From Streptomyces sp. MUM 178J (GTDB taxonomy: Bacteria > Actinomycetota > Actinomycetes > Streptomycetales > Streptomycetaceae): a DNA stretch of 55,360 nucleotides. This document shows positions 26,955-36,533 of this stretch, piece after piece. The position numbers were made by a program, and so were the translations under genes. The DNA is taken from positions 1 through 55,360 of the forward strand of contig NZ_JADWYQ010000042.1 of assembly GCF_022414575.1 (NCBI RefSeq), written 5' to 3'. Within the stretch, counting starts at the first letter, position 1. The number at the start of each line of letters is the position of its first letter. The notes beneath the pieces are model-generated. The model was not told the origin of the DNA. It saw only the letters and a program-made list of their open reading frames with translations, and ran no database searches.

Positions 26955-27316
26955 CGTCACCGTCGTTGTACTTTGCGTTCGGCGCGCCGGCAGCCCTCAG
27001 CAGTGCAGTCGGTCCGCCATAGTGGCCTCGGCAAACACAAGTTGTGCCGGGTTTGCGGCATTCCGCCCTCGGTGTGCGCCTTCGTGCATTGACCGTGTCC
27101 GGCTGCCCCCGTATGCTACAAGTTGCGCTGCGGGCCTGCGCGCCTCAGACGGAGCAGGCCGCGCTCGCATCTGTATGTATGTCCCCTCGGTTCACGAGGC
27201 GCCGCCAGAAGGCTGGGGTGGCGCTTCCTAGGCTGTCCGGCTTCTGCAGCTGCGATACGGGCTCTCGGCGTAGCAGTGCCTACGACTTCAATGTCCGTAC
27301 CGGAGCCCTTTCCCAC
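26955..27316 (+). promoter_or_regulatory. rpsA/methyltransferase divergent promoter region
   Basis: A 362-bp intergenic stretch. The clearest element is a housekeeping-type promoter for rpsA: TTGACC (27089-27094), a 17-bp spacer and TATGCT (27112-27117). That gives an rpsA leader of about 190 nt, which could carry autoregulatory S1 binding sites. I see no gene in it. Confidence 0.8.
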
Positions 27317-28816
27317 ATGACGAGCAGCACCGAGACCACCGCCACCACCCCGCAGGTAGCGGTCAACGACATCGGTAACGAGGAAGCCTTCCTCGCCGCG
27401 ATCGACGAGACGATCAAGTACTTCAACGACGGCGACATCGTCGACGGCGTCATCGTGAAGGTCGACCGGGACGAGGTCCTGCTCGACATCGGTTACAAGA
27501 CCGAAGGTGTCATCCCGAGCCGCGAGCTCTCGATCAAGCACGACGTCGACCCGAACGAGGTCGTCAAGGTCGGCGACGAGATCGAGGCCCTGGTTCTCCA
27601 GAAGGAGGACAAGGAAGGCCGCCTGATCCTCTCGAAGAAGCGCGCCCAGTACGAGCGCGCCTGGGGCACCATCGAGAAGATCAAGGAAGAGGACGGCATC
27701 GTCACCGGTACCGTCATCGAGGTCGTCAAGGGTGGTCTCATCCTCGACATCGGCCTCCGCGGCTTCCTGCCGGCCTCCCTCGTCGAGATGCGCCGCGTCC
27801 GCGACCTCCAGCCGTACGTCGGCAAGGAGCTCGAGGCCAAGATCATCGAGCTGGACAAGAACCGCAACAACGTGGTCCTGTCCCGCCGTGCCTGGCTGGA
27901 GCAGACCCAGTCCGAGGTCCGCCAGACGTTCCTCACCACCCTGCAGAAGGGTCAGGTCCGCTCCGGCGTCGTCTCCTCGATCGTCAACTTCGGCGCCTTC
28001 GTGGACCTCGGCGGCGTCGACGGTCTGGTCCACGTCTCCGAGCTGTCCTGGAAGCACATCGACCACCCGTCCGAGGTCGTCGAGGTCGGCCAGGAGGTCA
28101 CCGTCGAGGTCCTCGACGTCGACATGGACCGCGAGCGCGTCTCCCTGTCGCTGAAGGCGACCCAGGAAGACCCGTGGCAGCAGTTCGCCCGCACCCACCA
28201 GATCGGTCAGGTCGTTCCGGGCAAGGTCACCAAGCTGGTTCCGTTCGGTGCGTTCGTCCGTGTCGACGAGGGCATCGAGGGTCTGGTCCACATCTCCGAG
28301 CTGGCCGAGCGCCACGTGGAGATCCCGGAGCAGGTCGTCCAGGTCAACGACGAGATCTTCGTCAAGGTCATCGACATCGACCTGGAGCGTCGCCGGATCT
28401 CGCTGTCCCTCAAGCAGGCCAACGAGTCCTTCGGCGCCGACCCGGCCTCGGTCGAGTTCGACCCGACCCTGTACGGCATGGCCGCGTCCTACGACGACCA
28501 GGGCAACTACATCTACCCCGAGGGCTTCGACCCGGAGACCAACGACTGGCTGCCGGGCTACGAGAAGCAGCGCGAGGAGTGGGAGGCCCAGTACGCGGAG
28601 GCCCACCAGCGCTTCGAGCAGCACCAGGCCCAGGTCATCAAGTCCCGCGAGGCCGACGAGGCCGCTGCCGCCGAGGGCGCCGCCCCCCAGGCCGGCGGCG
28701 CTCCGGCTGCCTCCGGCGGCTCCTACTCCTCGGAGTCGGACGACAACTCCGGCGCCCTGGCGTCGGACGAGGCCCTGGCCGCCCTGCGCGAGAAGCTGGC
28801 CGGCGGCCAGAGCTGA
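27317..28816 (+). CDS. rpsA: 30S ribosomal protein S1
   Basis: A 499-residue S1 protein with four S1 RNA-binding (OB-fold) repeats, seen as GDIVDGVIVKVDRDEVLLDI, GTVIEVVKGGLILDIGLRGF, SGVVSSIVNFGAFVDLGGVDG and GKVTKLVPFGAFVRVDEGIEG, followed by an acidic disordered C-terminal tail. Four domains is the actinobacterial form (proteobacterial S1 has six). The ATG at 27317 is preceded by GGAG. Codon use is strongly biased, as expected for a highly expressed gene. Confidence 0.98.
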   Translation: MTSSTETTATTPQVAVNDIGNEEAFLAAIDETIKYFNDGDIVDGVIVKVDRDEVLLDIGYKTEGVIPSRELSIKHDVDPNEVVKVGDEIEALVLQKEDKEGRLILSKKRAQYERAWGTIEKIKEEDGIVTGTVIEVVKGGLILDIGLRGFLPASLVEMRRVRDLQPYVGKELEAKIIELDKNRNNVVLSRRAWLEQTQSEVRQTFLTTLQKGQVRSGVVSSIVNFGAFVDLGGVDGLVHVSELSWKHIDHPSEVVEVGQEVTVEVLDVDMDRERVSLSLKATQEDPWQQFARTHQIGQVVPGKVTKLVPFGAFVRVDEGIEGLVHISELAERHVEIPEQVVQVNDEIFVKVIDIDLERRRISLSLKQANESFGADPASVEFDPTLYGMAASYDDQGNYIYPEGFDPETNDWLPGYEKQREEWEAQYAEAHQRFEQHQAQVIKSREADEAAAAEGAAPQAGGAPAASGGSYSSESDDNSGALASDEALAALREKLAGGQS

Positions 28817-28854
28817 CGCTCTGCCCCGGCGGGTGACCCGCTGAAGGTCTGACT

Positions 28855-28890
28855 GTAAGGCCCGCTCCCCCCAGGGGGAGCGGGCCTTAC
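28855..28890 (+). terminator. rpsA hairpin terminator
   Basis: A long near-perfect stem, GTAAGGCCCGCTCCCC pairing with GGGGAGCGGGCCTTAC, about 40 bp after the stop. Confidence 0.9.
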
Positions 28891-29039
28891 ACATGCCCGC
28901 ATTCACCCGAATCAGCCGGTGTTCGGCCGCATCCACCCGTATTCTTCTTGATCGAAAATGAGCGCGGCGTAGGCGCCGCCGGGAATGCCCCCGTCACACC
29001 GCGCGTTCTTCCCTACGAATACGAGGAGGAGCGGTAATC

Positions 29040-29978
29040 GTGCTTGATCCGCAGGGTTTGTACGAATGGGAGCCGAAGGGCCTCGCGGTCGTCGACATGG
29101 CGCTCGCGCAGGAGTCCGCCGGCTTGGTCATGCTGTACCACTTCGACGGATACATCGATGCGGGGGAGACCGGTGAGCAGATCGTCGACAACCTGTTGGG
29201 CACGCTGCCGCACCAAGTCGTGGCCCGTTTCGACCACGACAGGCTGGTGGACTACCGGGCGCGCCGCCCGCTGCTGACCTTCCGGCGCGACCGCTGGAGC
29301 GGATACGAGGTCCCGGCCATCGAGGTCCGGCTGGTCCAGGACACCACGGGCGCGCCGTTCCTGCTGCTGTCCGGGCCCGAGCCGGATGTGGAGTGGGAGC
29401 GCTTCGCCGCCGCCGTGGCGCAGCTTGTCAAGCGCCTCGGGGTCCGGCTCTCGGTCAACTTCCACGGCATTCCGATGGGCGTCCCGCACACCCGGCCCGT
29501 CGGCCTCACCCCGCACGGCAACCGCACGGATCTGATGCCGGGCCACCGCAGCCCGTTCGACGAGGCGCAGGTCCCCGGCAGTGCGGAGGCCCTGGTCGAG
29601 TACCGGCTGATGGAAGCGGGCCATGACGTCCTGGGCGTCGCCGCCCATGTGCCGCACTATGTGGCGCGCTCCTCCTATCCGGACGCCGCGCTTACCGCCC
29701 TTGAGGCGATCACCGCCGCCACGGGCCTGGTGCTGCCGGGGGTCGCGCATTCGCTGCGCACCGAGGCGCACCGCACCCAGACCGAGATCGAGCGGCAGAT
29801 CGGAGAGGGCGACGAGGAACTGGTCGCACTCGTACGAGGGCTTGAGCACCAGTACGACGCGATGGCGGGGGCGGAGACCCGGGGCAGCCTGGTGGCGGAG
29901 CCGGTGGATCTGCCGTCCGCGGACGAGATCGGCAGGGAGTTCGAGCGGTTCCTGGCAGAGCGCGAGGGAGACGCCTGA
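29040..29978 (+). CDS. PAC2-family protein
   Basis: A 312-residue PAC2 (proteasome assembly chaperone 2-like) family protein, conserved in actinobacteria with a proteasome. Typical stretches are [19 protein letters not shown] near the N-terminus and [13 protein letters not shown] in the middle. The GTG at 29040 follows GAGGAGGAG. The function in bacteria is not established. It sits between rpsA and coaE, as in S. coelicolor. Confidence 0.9.
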   Translation: MLDPQGLYEWEPKGLAVVDMALAQESAGLVMLYHFDGYIDAGETGEQIVDNLLGTLPHQVVARFDHDRLVDYRARRPLLTFRRDRWSGYEVPAIEVRLVQDTTGAPFLLLSGPEPDVEWERFAAAVAQLVKRLGVRLSVNFHGIPMGVPHTRPVGLTPHGNRTDLMPGHRSPFDEAQVPGSAEALVEYRLMEAGHDVLGVAAHVPHYVARSSYPDAALTALEAITAATGLVLPGVAHSLRTEAHRTQTEIERQIGEGDEELVALVRGLEHQYDAMAGAETRGSLVAEPVDLPSADEIGREFERFLAEREGDA

Positions 29979-30092
29979 CCGTCAGCCTGCGTGGCCCTCG
30001 TGGTGCGCGTGGCCCTCGTGGTGCGGCTCGCCGGGGGCGAGCAGATCACCGGGTGCGGCCTGCCCGACGGGAACCACGCGGCAGCGAACACG

Positions 30093-30105
30093 TAGGCTGC
30101 CGACC
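30093..30105 (+). promoter_or_regulatory. Leaderless-type -10 element of coaE
   Basis: TAGGCT (30093-30098) lies seven bases before the coaE ATG and no Shine-Dalgarno is present. This is the spacing of a leaderless transcript. No good -35 is visible. Confidence 0.45.
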
Positions 30106-30729
30106 ATGCTGACGGTGGGGCTGACCGGTGGAATCGGAGCCGGCAAGAGTGAGGTGTCACGGCTGCTCGTCTCGTACGGGGCCGTGCTGATCGACGCAGA
30201 CAAGATCGCCCGCGAGGTCGTCGAGCCCGGGACGCCCGGGCTCGAAGCCGTCGTCGAGGCCTTCGGGCCCGAGGTCCTGACCTCGGAGGGGGCGCTGGAC
30301 CGGCCCAGGCTCGGTTCGATTGTCTTTTCCGACCCCGAGCGCCTCAGCGTGCTCAACGGCATCGTCCACCCCCTCGTCGGCGCCCGTTCGAAGGAACTGG
30401 AGAACACGGCCGCGCCCGACGCGGTCGTCGTCCACGATGTGCCGCTGCTCGCCGAGAACGGTCTCGAGTCGCTCTATGACGTCGTGGTCGTGGTGGACGC
30501 CTCGCCCGAGACACAGCTCGACCGCCTCGTACGGCTGCGCGGAATGTCCCAGTCCGAAGCTCGCGCGCGCATGAAGGCACAAGCCACACGGGAACAGCGG
30601 CTGGCCGTCGCCGATCTCGTCATCGACAACGACGGGCCGCTTGAGGAGTTGGAGCCTCAGGTCCGCGAGGTGTGGGCCGTACTCGCGGCCCGCGCGGCCG
30701 CCCCGGGTGGCCGGCCCGCTCCGGAATAG
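30106..30729 (+). CDS. coaE: Dephospho-CoA kinase
   Basis: A 207-residue P-loop kinase catalysing the last step of coenzyme A synthesis (3' phosphorylation of dephospho-CoA). The P-loop [17 protein letters not shown] is at the N-terminus. It is followed by [10 protein letters not shown] (substrate Asp), IVHPLV, the lid-region [14 protein letters not shown] with RMKAQ, and VIDNDG near the C-terminus. It appears to be translated from a leaderless mRNA. The TPR gene follows 50 bp downstream. Confidence 0.97.
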   Translation: MLTVGLTGGIGAGKSEVSRLLVSYGAVLIDADKIAREVVEPGTPGLEAVVEAFGPEVLTSEGALDRPRLGSIVFSDPERLSVLNGIVHPLVGARSKELENTAAPDAVVVHDVPLLAENGLESLYDVVVVVDASPETQLDRLVRLRGMSQSEARARMKAQATREQRLAVADLVIDNDGPLEELEPQVREVWAVLAARAAAPGGRPAPE

Positions 30730-30779
30730 CCCTGTCCGTCCCGGTGTTGGAACGGGGCGACAAGGGGAAGGAAGCAGCT

Positions 30780-31190
30780 GTGCCCAAGAGCAACCCGGAG
30801 ACGCACGTCATCGACTTCCGCGCGGCCGAGCAGTTGCTCGACGCGAGGGTCCCGCGTGGGGCCGTGAAGCTGCTGGACTCGGTGATCGCCGTCCATCCCG
30901 AGAACACGGCCGCACGGCTGCTGCGTGCCCGAGCGTTCTTCGCCGCGGCCCAACTCCGCTCCGCCGAGCTGGAGTTCGAGCTGGTCCTGGAGCGTGAACC
31001 GGACAACGCCTTCGCGCACTTCGCCCTGGCCCGCACCTTCGAGCGCGCCGGTCGCCCCGGACCTGCCCGGCGCCACTTCCGGCTGGCCGCGGCGCTCGAC
31101 CCGAAGCCGGAGCATCTGAAGGCGGCGCGCTTTGACCCCGACAGCCGCGCCGACCGCTCCGGGGGCGACCGCCCCGGGGACGGCGGCTAG
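30780..31190 (+). CDS. Tetratricopeptide repeat protein
   Basis: A 136-residue protein made of about three TPR helical hairpins (VKLLDSVIAVHPENTAARLL, LEFELVLEREPDNAFAHFAL, ARRHFRLAAALDPKPEHL) and a charged C-terminal tail. TPRs mediate protein-protein contacts; the partner is unknown. GTG start with GGGGAAGGA upstream. It probably shares a transcript with coaE. Confidence 0.82.
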   Translation: MPKSNPETHVIDFRAAEQLLDARVPRGAVKLLDSVIAVHPENTAARLLRARAFFAAAQLRSAELEFELVLEREPDNAFAHFALARTFERAGRPGPARRHFRLAAALDPKPEHLKAARFDPDSRADRSGGDRPGDGG

Positions 31191-31237
31191 GACCGGGAGA
31201 GCCAAGACCGAGGCACTGGTCCGCTCGCGGGTCCGGG

Positions 31238-31621
31238 TCACGGTCCTCGCTCCGGGCCGCCACCGGGCCCCTGGGAGGTGTCAGAGTCCCCGGGGCGCCG
31301 AAAGCCGTCGAGCCCGCCTCCTCCCTCGTCCGGTTTCCGCGGCGGCGGCCGGTACCCGCCCGTCCCGCCGTGATCCGGCTCGTACGGCGGGACGTCCCGG
31401 CCCGGCTGGTAGTGCGGGCCCTGCCGGATATGACGCACGATCATGATCATGTCGATGGCGACGATGAGCGCCAGCGCCCCGCAGAACGCCGCCCAGCCCG
31501 TGCGTCCGGCGAGGGCGAAGGCCGTCGTGCCGCCGACAGCCCAGATCAGGCCCCATACGCTCAGCCAGAATCGCATCCGCAGGGGACTGCGTGCGGTAAT
31601 CGGTTCACTTCCCGTGCGCAT
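31238..31621 (-). CDS. DUF6343 family membrane protein
   Basis: A 127-residue protein with two hydrophobic helices (FWLSVWGLIWAVGGTTAFAL and WAAFCGALALIVAIDMIMIV), followed by the conserved RHIRQGPHYQPGRDVPPYEP and a Gly/Pro-rich tail. From memory this is the Streptomyces DUF6343 family, function unknown. The ATG at 31621 was chosen (GAGGAG upstream); the frame stays open further upstream. Confidence 0.75.
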   Translation of the reverse strand: MRTGSEPITARSPLRMRFWLSVWGLIWAVGGTTAFALAGRTGWAAFCGALALIVAIDMIMIVRHIRQGPHYQPGRDVPPYEPDHGGTGGYRPPPRKPDEGGGGLDGFRRPGDSDTSQGPGGGPERGP

Positions 31622-31722
31622 GGCATCCGCATCTCCTCTTCCAGCATGCACCCGGACGACCGGCCGAAGGGAGGCCTCGCCCGGCGTGGAACGGCGACGG
31701 GCCCTTGGGCGTTCCGAGATGT

Positions 31723-32481
31723 ATGGGCGGACTGACACGCGAGGGGCATCAGGGGACGGGACCGGGCGCGATCACGCCGGACGGCTGCGCGGTCGAGCTG
31801 TACCGGCGGCTGCCGGCGGGCGCGGAGCCGGACATCATCGAGGCCGCGGCGCCCCCGGGCGCGTCCCTGCTCGAACTGGGCAGCGGCACGGGACGGATGA
31901 CGCATCCGCTCGTGGAGCGCGGCTTCGCCGTGACGGCGGTGGACGAGTCCGCGGAGATGCTGGAGCACGTGCGGGGCGCGCGCCGCACCGTACGCAGCCC
32001 GATCGAAAGCCTTGAGTTGGGCGAGAAGTTCGACGTCGTCGTGCTGGCGTCTCATCTGGTGCACACGGGTGACGACCGGGTACGTGAGGGGCTGCTGCGG
32101 ACCTGCCGCCGCCATGTGAAGGACGACGGCTGTGTGCTGATCCAGCGGGAGCCGCGCGACGCGCACACCGGGCTGCCGAAGGAACGTGTCGATCCGGCCG
32201 GATACACGGTGCGGTTCGTCTCCTCGGAACCGCTGGGGGACGGCACCCACTCGCTCCACATCGAGTACGCCTTCCCTGACGCGCGCTGGACGCAGACGTT
32301 CCGGTCCCGGCCGCTGAGCACGGAGGACTTCGAAGCGCACCTTTGGGCGGCGGGACTGGCAGTGGACTCGTATCTCACGGACGACGGCACCTGGGTGCGG
32401 GCGCGGCCGTCGGTTCCGGGCGCCGTCGCATCAGGAGGAAGGGCGGCTGAGCGCACCTGTGCCGCAGAGCCCCCGGGGTGA
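31723..32481 (+). CDS. Class I SAM-dependent methyltransferase
   Basis: A 252-residue methyltransferase with motif I LLELGSGTGRMTHPL, the acidic residue in VTAVDESAEMLEHV and motif IV FDVVVLASHLVHTG. The C-terminal half has a beta-rich SLHIEYAFPDARWTQTF segment. The start at the ATG 31723 has only a weak ribosome site. The substrate is unknown. It is divergent from the DUF6343 gene. Confidence 0.82.
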   Translation: MGGLTREGHQGTGPGAITPDGCAVELYRRLPAGAEPDIIEAAAPPGASLLELGSGTGRMTHPLVERGFAVTAVDESAEMLEHVRGARRTVRSPIESLELGEKFDVVVLASHLVHTGDDRVREGLLRTCRRHVKDDGCVLIQREPRDAHTGLPKERVDPAGYTVRFVSSEPLGDGTHSLHIEYAFPDARWTQTFRSRPLSTEDFEAHLWAAGLAVDSYLTDDGTWVRARPSVPGAVASGGRAAERTCAAEPPG

Positions 32482-32586
32482 AGGCTCGACCAGGCGGGTA
32501 TACCGGACATATCTTGGCATTAATCCTCGCGAAGAGTGCGAAGAGCGCCAAGAGGCTTCGGGCTCGTACGGCAGGGGGTGCCCCCG

Positions 32587-33582
32587 ATGGTCGAGGAACT
32601 GGTGGCGGCGGGCGTCGCGGCCGTTTCCGCATGCGCCGTGTACCTCATGGCGGCTGCCAGGGTGGTCAAACAGTACGAGCGGGGCGTGGTGCTGCGCCTC
32701 GGCCGGCTGCACAGGAACGTGCGACCGCCCGGATTCACCTTGATCGTTCCGTTGGTGGACCGGATGCACAAGGTGAACATGCAGATCGTGACGATGCCCG
32801 TGCCCGCCCAGGAGGGCATCACCCGCGACAACGTCACCGTCCGCGTCGACGCCGTCGTCTACTTCCGTGTCGTGGACGCCGCGGACGCCATCATCCGGGT
32901 CGAGGACTACCGGTTCGCCGTCTCGCAGATGGCGCAGACCTCCCTGCGCTCCATCATCGGCAAGAGTGATCTGGACGATCTGCTGTCGAACCGTGAAAAA
33001 CTCAACCAGGGGCTGGAGTTGATGATCGACAGCCCGGCCGTGGGCTGGGGTGTGCAGATCGACCGGGTGGAGATCAAGGACGTGTCGCTGCCCGAGACCA
33101 TGAAGCGTTCGATGGCGCGGCAGGCGGAGGCCGACCGAGAGCGGCGGGCCCGGGTCATCAACGCGGACGCGGAGCTCCAGGCGTCCAAGAAGCTGCGGCA
33201 GGCGGCTCACGAGATGTCGGAGCAGCCTGCGGCGCTGCAGCTCCGGCTGCTGCAGACCGTCGTGGCCGTGGCCGCCGAGAAGAACTCGACTCTGGTGCTG
33301 CCGTTCCCGGTGGAGTTGCTGAGGTTCCTGGAGCGTGCGCACCAGCCGGCAGACCAGTCGGCTCCGCCACAGTCCGTGTCCACGCCGACACCGCCGACCC
33401 CGGGCCCTTCCCCCGCGACGCAGCAGGAACCGGGTCCGGAACCGGAACCCGGACCCGGACCCGGACTGGAGCAGTCGCCGCCGCTGCCAGAGCCTGCGCC
33501 CGGCCTCGAGCTCGGGCCCGAGCCGACGGCAGAGAGGCTTCCGGCGCCTCACATCCCCGACGACGAGCCCCGCGGCGGCTAG
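32587..33582 (+). CDS. SPFH/band-7 (stomatin/slipin-like) membrane protein
   Basis: A 331-residue slipin-type protein with an N-terminal hydrophobic hairpin (VAAGVAAVSACAVYLMAAA). The band-7/PHB domain begins VVKQYERGVVLRLGRL and includes RVDAVVYFRVVDAADAI, LRSIIGKSDLDDLLSNRE and VGWGVQIDRVEIKDVSLPE. A coiled coil (MARQAEADRERRARVINADAELQASKKL) follows. The last 90 residues are a Pro/Glu/Gly-rich tail with PGPEPEPGPGPG repeats. These proteins form membrane microdomain scaffolds. No NfeD-type partner is adjacent. Confidence 0.88.
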   Translation: MVEELVAAGVAAVSACAVYLMAAARVVKQYERGVVLRLGRLHRNVRPPGFTLIVPLVDRMHKVNMQIVTMPVPAQEGITRDNVTVRVDAVVYFRVVDAADAIIRVEDYRFAVSQMAQTSLRSIIGKSDLDDLLSNREKLNQGLELMIDSPAVGWGVQIDRVEIKDVSLPETMKRSMARQAEADRERRARVINADAELQASKKLRQAAHEMSEQPAALQLRLLQTVVAVAAEKNSTLVLPFPVELLRFLERAHQPADQSAPPQSVSTPTPPTPGPSPATQQEPGPEPEPGPGPGLEQSPPLPEPAPGLELGPEPTAERLPAPHIPDDEPRGG

Positions 33583-33613
33583 CCGACCGGGCTGCATCGC
33601 AGGTCAGAGGGGA

Positions 33614-33636
33614 TTGTCAGCCCCTGCCCGTAAGGT
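33614..33636 (+). promoter_or_regulatory. Weak PafBC-type promoter candidate before the SNF2 helicase gene
   Basis: TTGTCAGCC (33614-33622), exactly 8 bp, then TAAGGT (33631-33636). It matches seven of nine positions of TTGTCRGTG. The annotated start is 57 bp further, so unlike the other copies this would not be leaderless. Confidence 0.35.
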
Positions 33637-33693
33637 CGTGGGTCCGAAGCCCGAGGATGCTCGGGGCGGCTGCGACCCAGGGGAGGCGACCCC

Positions 33694-36510
33694 GTGACCA
33701 AGACACCGAGGGACGGTGCGCACCCCCTGCACGCCCGTGCGGCGGTGTTCCTGCCGGCCGAGCCTCCTAGAGACGGCCGGGTCGCCTTCTGGAGCGCGGA
33801 CGGCGACCGGCTCCCCGCCGCGACCGGACAGGTGACCTTGGTCCGGCCGCACAGCCGCGGTGTCCGCACGCGGGCCGTTCCCGCCGCGCTGATGCCCGTC
33901 TCCGAAGCGATCCCCCTGCTCGTGCGGGCCAGGCACGCCCGCGAGGCACACCCGTCCGCCGTCTGCTGGGGCGCGGCGGCCGAGCACGCCCTGCATCTCG
34001 TCGCCCGCGGCAGGCTTCTGCCCGGACTGACCGCGGGCGATCACGACGCCTGGCGGGCCGGCCCGCTCGACGCGGACGACATCGCCCAGCTGCGCGCCAT
34101 CGCCGCCGCCATGCCGTACGAGGCGCATGCCGTCCCCGTCCCGCATCTGCGCCCCCTGCGGCTGCCCGAGCCCGAGGGCCTGGTGCGGGCGTTCTTCGAC
34201 GCGGTGGCCGACAGCCTGCCCCGCACCCCGGCCGCCGCGCACGCGTACGGCGCTCCCTTCGCCTCGTCCGCGGCCCAGCATCTGCCCGGGGCACGCGAGT
34301 GGGCCGCGGAAGCCGCCGTCGGCATGGACGCCGGAGTCCGGGTCTCGCTGCGACTGGACCTCTCCGCGTTTGAGCTGTTCGACACCTCGGAGGACGGAGG
34401 CGACGAGCGCCGGGCGGCAGCGGCGCTCGTCCAGGTGCACAGCCTGGCCGACCCCACGCTCGTCACGGACGCCGCCCGGCTGTGGGCCGGCGGGGGAGGG
34501 GAACACTTCGGCCCGCGCGCCACGATCGACGCCCTGCTGGCCCTGCGCCGCGCCGCTCGGGCATGGCCGCCGCTCGCCCGCCTGCTCGAGCGGGAGGTCC
34601 CCGATGTGCTCCCGCTCACCGAGGACGAGCTGTACGAGCTGCTCGGGCCCGGAGCGGACCGGCTCGGCGACTGCGGCGTCGCCGTCCACTGGCCGAAGGA
34701 GCTGGCCCGCACGCTCACCGCGTCCGCCGTGGTCCGGGCCACCGCGGCGCCTGGCTCTGCCACCGACGGCACACCGTTCTTCGACAGCGACGAACTGCTG
34801 AAGTTCGACTGGCAGCTCGCGCTGGACGGCGACCCGCTGACTGAGGGCGAGATGGACGCGCTGGCGGAAGCCCACCGCCCGATCGTCCGGCTGCGCGACA
34901 GGTGGGCCGTCGTGGACCCCGGTCTCGTACGCAAGGCGCGCAAACGCGAGCTGGGGCTGCTCCGGCCGGTCGACGCGCTCGCCATGGCCCTGACTGGGAC
35001 GGCCGAGGTGGACGGCGAGACGGTGGAGGCCGTGCCGACCGGGACGCTTGCGGCGCTGCGCGACCGGATCGCCGGGCCTTCTTCGGACCCGGTCGCCCCT
35101 CCCGAAGGACTGACCGCCACGCTGCGCGACTACCAGCTGCGCGGTCTGGCCTGGCTGGACCGGATGACATCGCTCGGGCTCGGCGGCTGTCTCGCCGACG
35201 ACATGGGCCTCGGCAAGACGGTCACCGTGATCGCCCTCCACCTCAGACGCGCCCGCACAGCCCCCACGCTCGTCGTCTGCCCCGCCTCGCTGCTCGGCAA
35301 CTGGCAGCGGGAGATCGCCCGCTTCGCCCCCGGTGTGCCCGTGCGCCGCTTCCACGGCACGAGCCGCACCCTGCCCGGATCCGACGACGGCGGATTCGTG
35401 CTCACCACCTACGGCACCATGCGCACCAGCGCGGAGCAGCTGGCCGCACACTCCTGGAGCATGGTCGTCGCGGACGAGGCGCAGCATGTGAAGAACCCGT
35501 TCTCGGCTACCGCCAGAGCGCTGCGCACCATCCCGACGCCCGCGCGCATCGCCCTGACCGGCACCCCTGTGGAGAACAACCTCTCGGAGCTGTGGGCGCT
35601 GCTCGACTGGACCACGCCCGGGCTGCTCGGCCCGCTGAAGGCGTTCCGGGCCCGCCATGCGCGTCTGGTCGAGAGCGGCGAGGACGACGAGGCCGCCGGC
35701 CGTCTGGCGCGGCTGGTCCGCCCGTTCCTGCTGCGCCGCAAGAAGTCCGACCCCGGCATCGTCCCCGAGCTCCCGCCGAAGACGGAGTCCGATCACCCCG
35801 TCGCGCTCACCCGGGAGCAGGCCTCGCTGTACGAGGCGACGGTGCGCGAGGCGATGGCCGCGATCGAGGGTGCGGAAGGCATCGCGCGCCGCGGGCTGGT
35901 GATGAAACTGCTCACCGCCCTCAAGCAGATCTGCAACCACCCGGCCCAGTTCCTCAAGGAGGACCGCGCCCGGCTGTCGGGCCGTTCCGGCAAGCTGGCG
36001 CTGCTCGACGAACTGCTGGAGACGATCCTGTCCGAGGAGGGCTCCGCCCTGGTGTTCACGCAGTACGTGGCCATGGCCCGGATCCTCTCGGCGCATCTGG
36101 AGTCCCGCGCCGTCCCGTCCCAGCTGCTCCACGGCGGCACCCCGGTCGCCGAACGCGAGCGTATGGTCGACCGCTTCCAGTCCGGGCGGACACCGGTGTT
36201 CATCCTCTCCCTCAAGGCCGCCGGCACCGGGCTGAACCTCACCCGCGCAGGGCATGTGATCCACTACGACCGGTGGTGGAACCCGGCCGTCGAAGAGCAG
36301 GCCACCGACCGGGTGTACCGCATCGGCCAGACCCAGCCGGTCCAGGTGCACCGGCTGATCGCGGAGGGCACGGTCGAGGACAGGATCGCCGAACTGCTCA
36401 CCTCCAAGCGGGCGCTGGCGGACGCGGTCCTCGGATCGGGGGAGGCGGCCCTGACCGAGCTGACCGACCGTGAGCTGGCCGATCTCGTCTCCCTCAGGAG
36501 GTCCCCATGA
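33694..36510 (+). CDS. SNF2-family DEAD/DEAH-box helicase
   Basis: A 938-residue Swi2/Snf2 ATPase (RapA-like). The N-terminal half carries a SNF2-associated bacterial domain. The motor has motif I DDMGLGKT near residue 505, motif II DEAQ (VVADEAQHVKNP) instead of DEAH, motif III LTGTPVENNLSELW, then the helicase C half with VFTQYVAMARIL, SLKAAGTGLNLT and the closing ATDRVYRIGQTQPV. It forms a conserved pair with the downstream SWIM zinc-finger gene. Family members remodel protein-nucleic acid complexes; the role here is unknown. GTG start after GGGGAGG. Confidence 0.93.
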   Translation: MTKTPRDGAHPLHARAAVFLPAEPPRDGRVAFWSADGDRLPAATGQVTLVRPHSRGVRTRAVPAALMPVSEAIPLLVRARHAREAHPSAVCWGAAAEHALHLVARGRLLPGLTAGDHDAWRAGPLDADDIAQLRAIAAAMPYEAHAVPVPHLRPLRLPEPEGLVRAFFDAVADSLPRTPAAAHAYGAPFASSAAQHLPGAREWAAEAAVGMDAGVRVSLRLDLSAFELFDTSEDGGDERRAAAALVQVHSLADPTLVTDAARLWAGGGGEHFGPRATIDALLALRRAARAWPPLARLLEREVPDVLPLTEDELYELLGPGADRLGDCGVAVHWPKELARTLTASAVVRATAAPGSATDGTPFFDSDELLKFDWQLALDGDPLTEGEMDALAEAHRPIVRLRDRWAVVDPGLVRKARKRELGLLRPVDALAMALTGTAEVDGETVEAVPTGTLAALRDRIAGPSSDPVAPPEGLTATLRDYQLRGLAWLDRMTSLGLGGCLADDMGLGKTVTVIALHLRRARTAPTLVVCPASLLGNWQREIARFAPGVPVRRFHGTSRTLPGSDDGGFVLTTYGTMRTSAEQLAAHSWSMVVADEAQHVKNPFSATARALRTIPTPARIALTGTPVENNLSELWALLDWTTPGLLGPLKAFRARHARLVESGEDDEAAGRLARLVRPFLLRRKKSDPGIVPELPPKTESDHPVALTREQASLYEATVREAMAAIEGAEGIARRGLVMKLLTALKQICNHPAQFLKEDRARLSGRSGKLALLDELLETILSEEGSALVFTQYVAMARILSAHLESRAVPSQLLHGGTPVAERERMVDRFQSGRTPVFILSLKAAGTGLNLTRAGHVIHYDRWWNPAVEEQATDRVYRIGQTQPVQVHRLIAEGTVEDRIAELLTSKRALADAVLGSGEAALTELTDRELADLVSLRRSP

Positions 36511-36533
36511 GCTGTCCGAGGAGGCCGTCATGA
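36507..36533 (+). other. Eight-codon bridging mini-ORF between SNF2 and SWIM genes
   Basis: AGGAGG followed by ATGA overlaps the helicase stop and opens a reading frame MSCPRRPS whose TGA overlaps the ATG of the next gene (second ATGA). A second GAGGAGG lies inside it. Both junctions have the coupling geometry, so the mini-ORF may pass ribosomes from one gene to the next; the peptide itself need not matter. Confidence 0.5.

Noticed and set aside
29982..30040. Minus-strand His/Glu/Gly repeat (HHEGHA twice) read from the GCGTGGCCCTCGTGG direct repeat
   Set aside because: The frame is the antisense of coaE over most of its length and has no ribosome site; only the short direct repeat is real.
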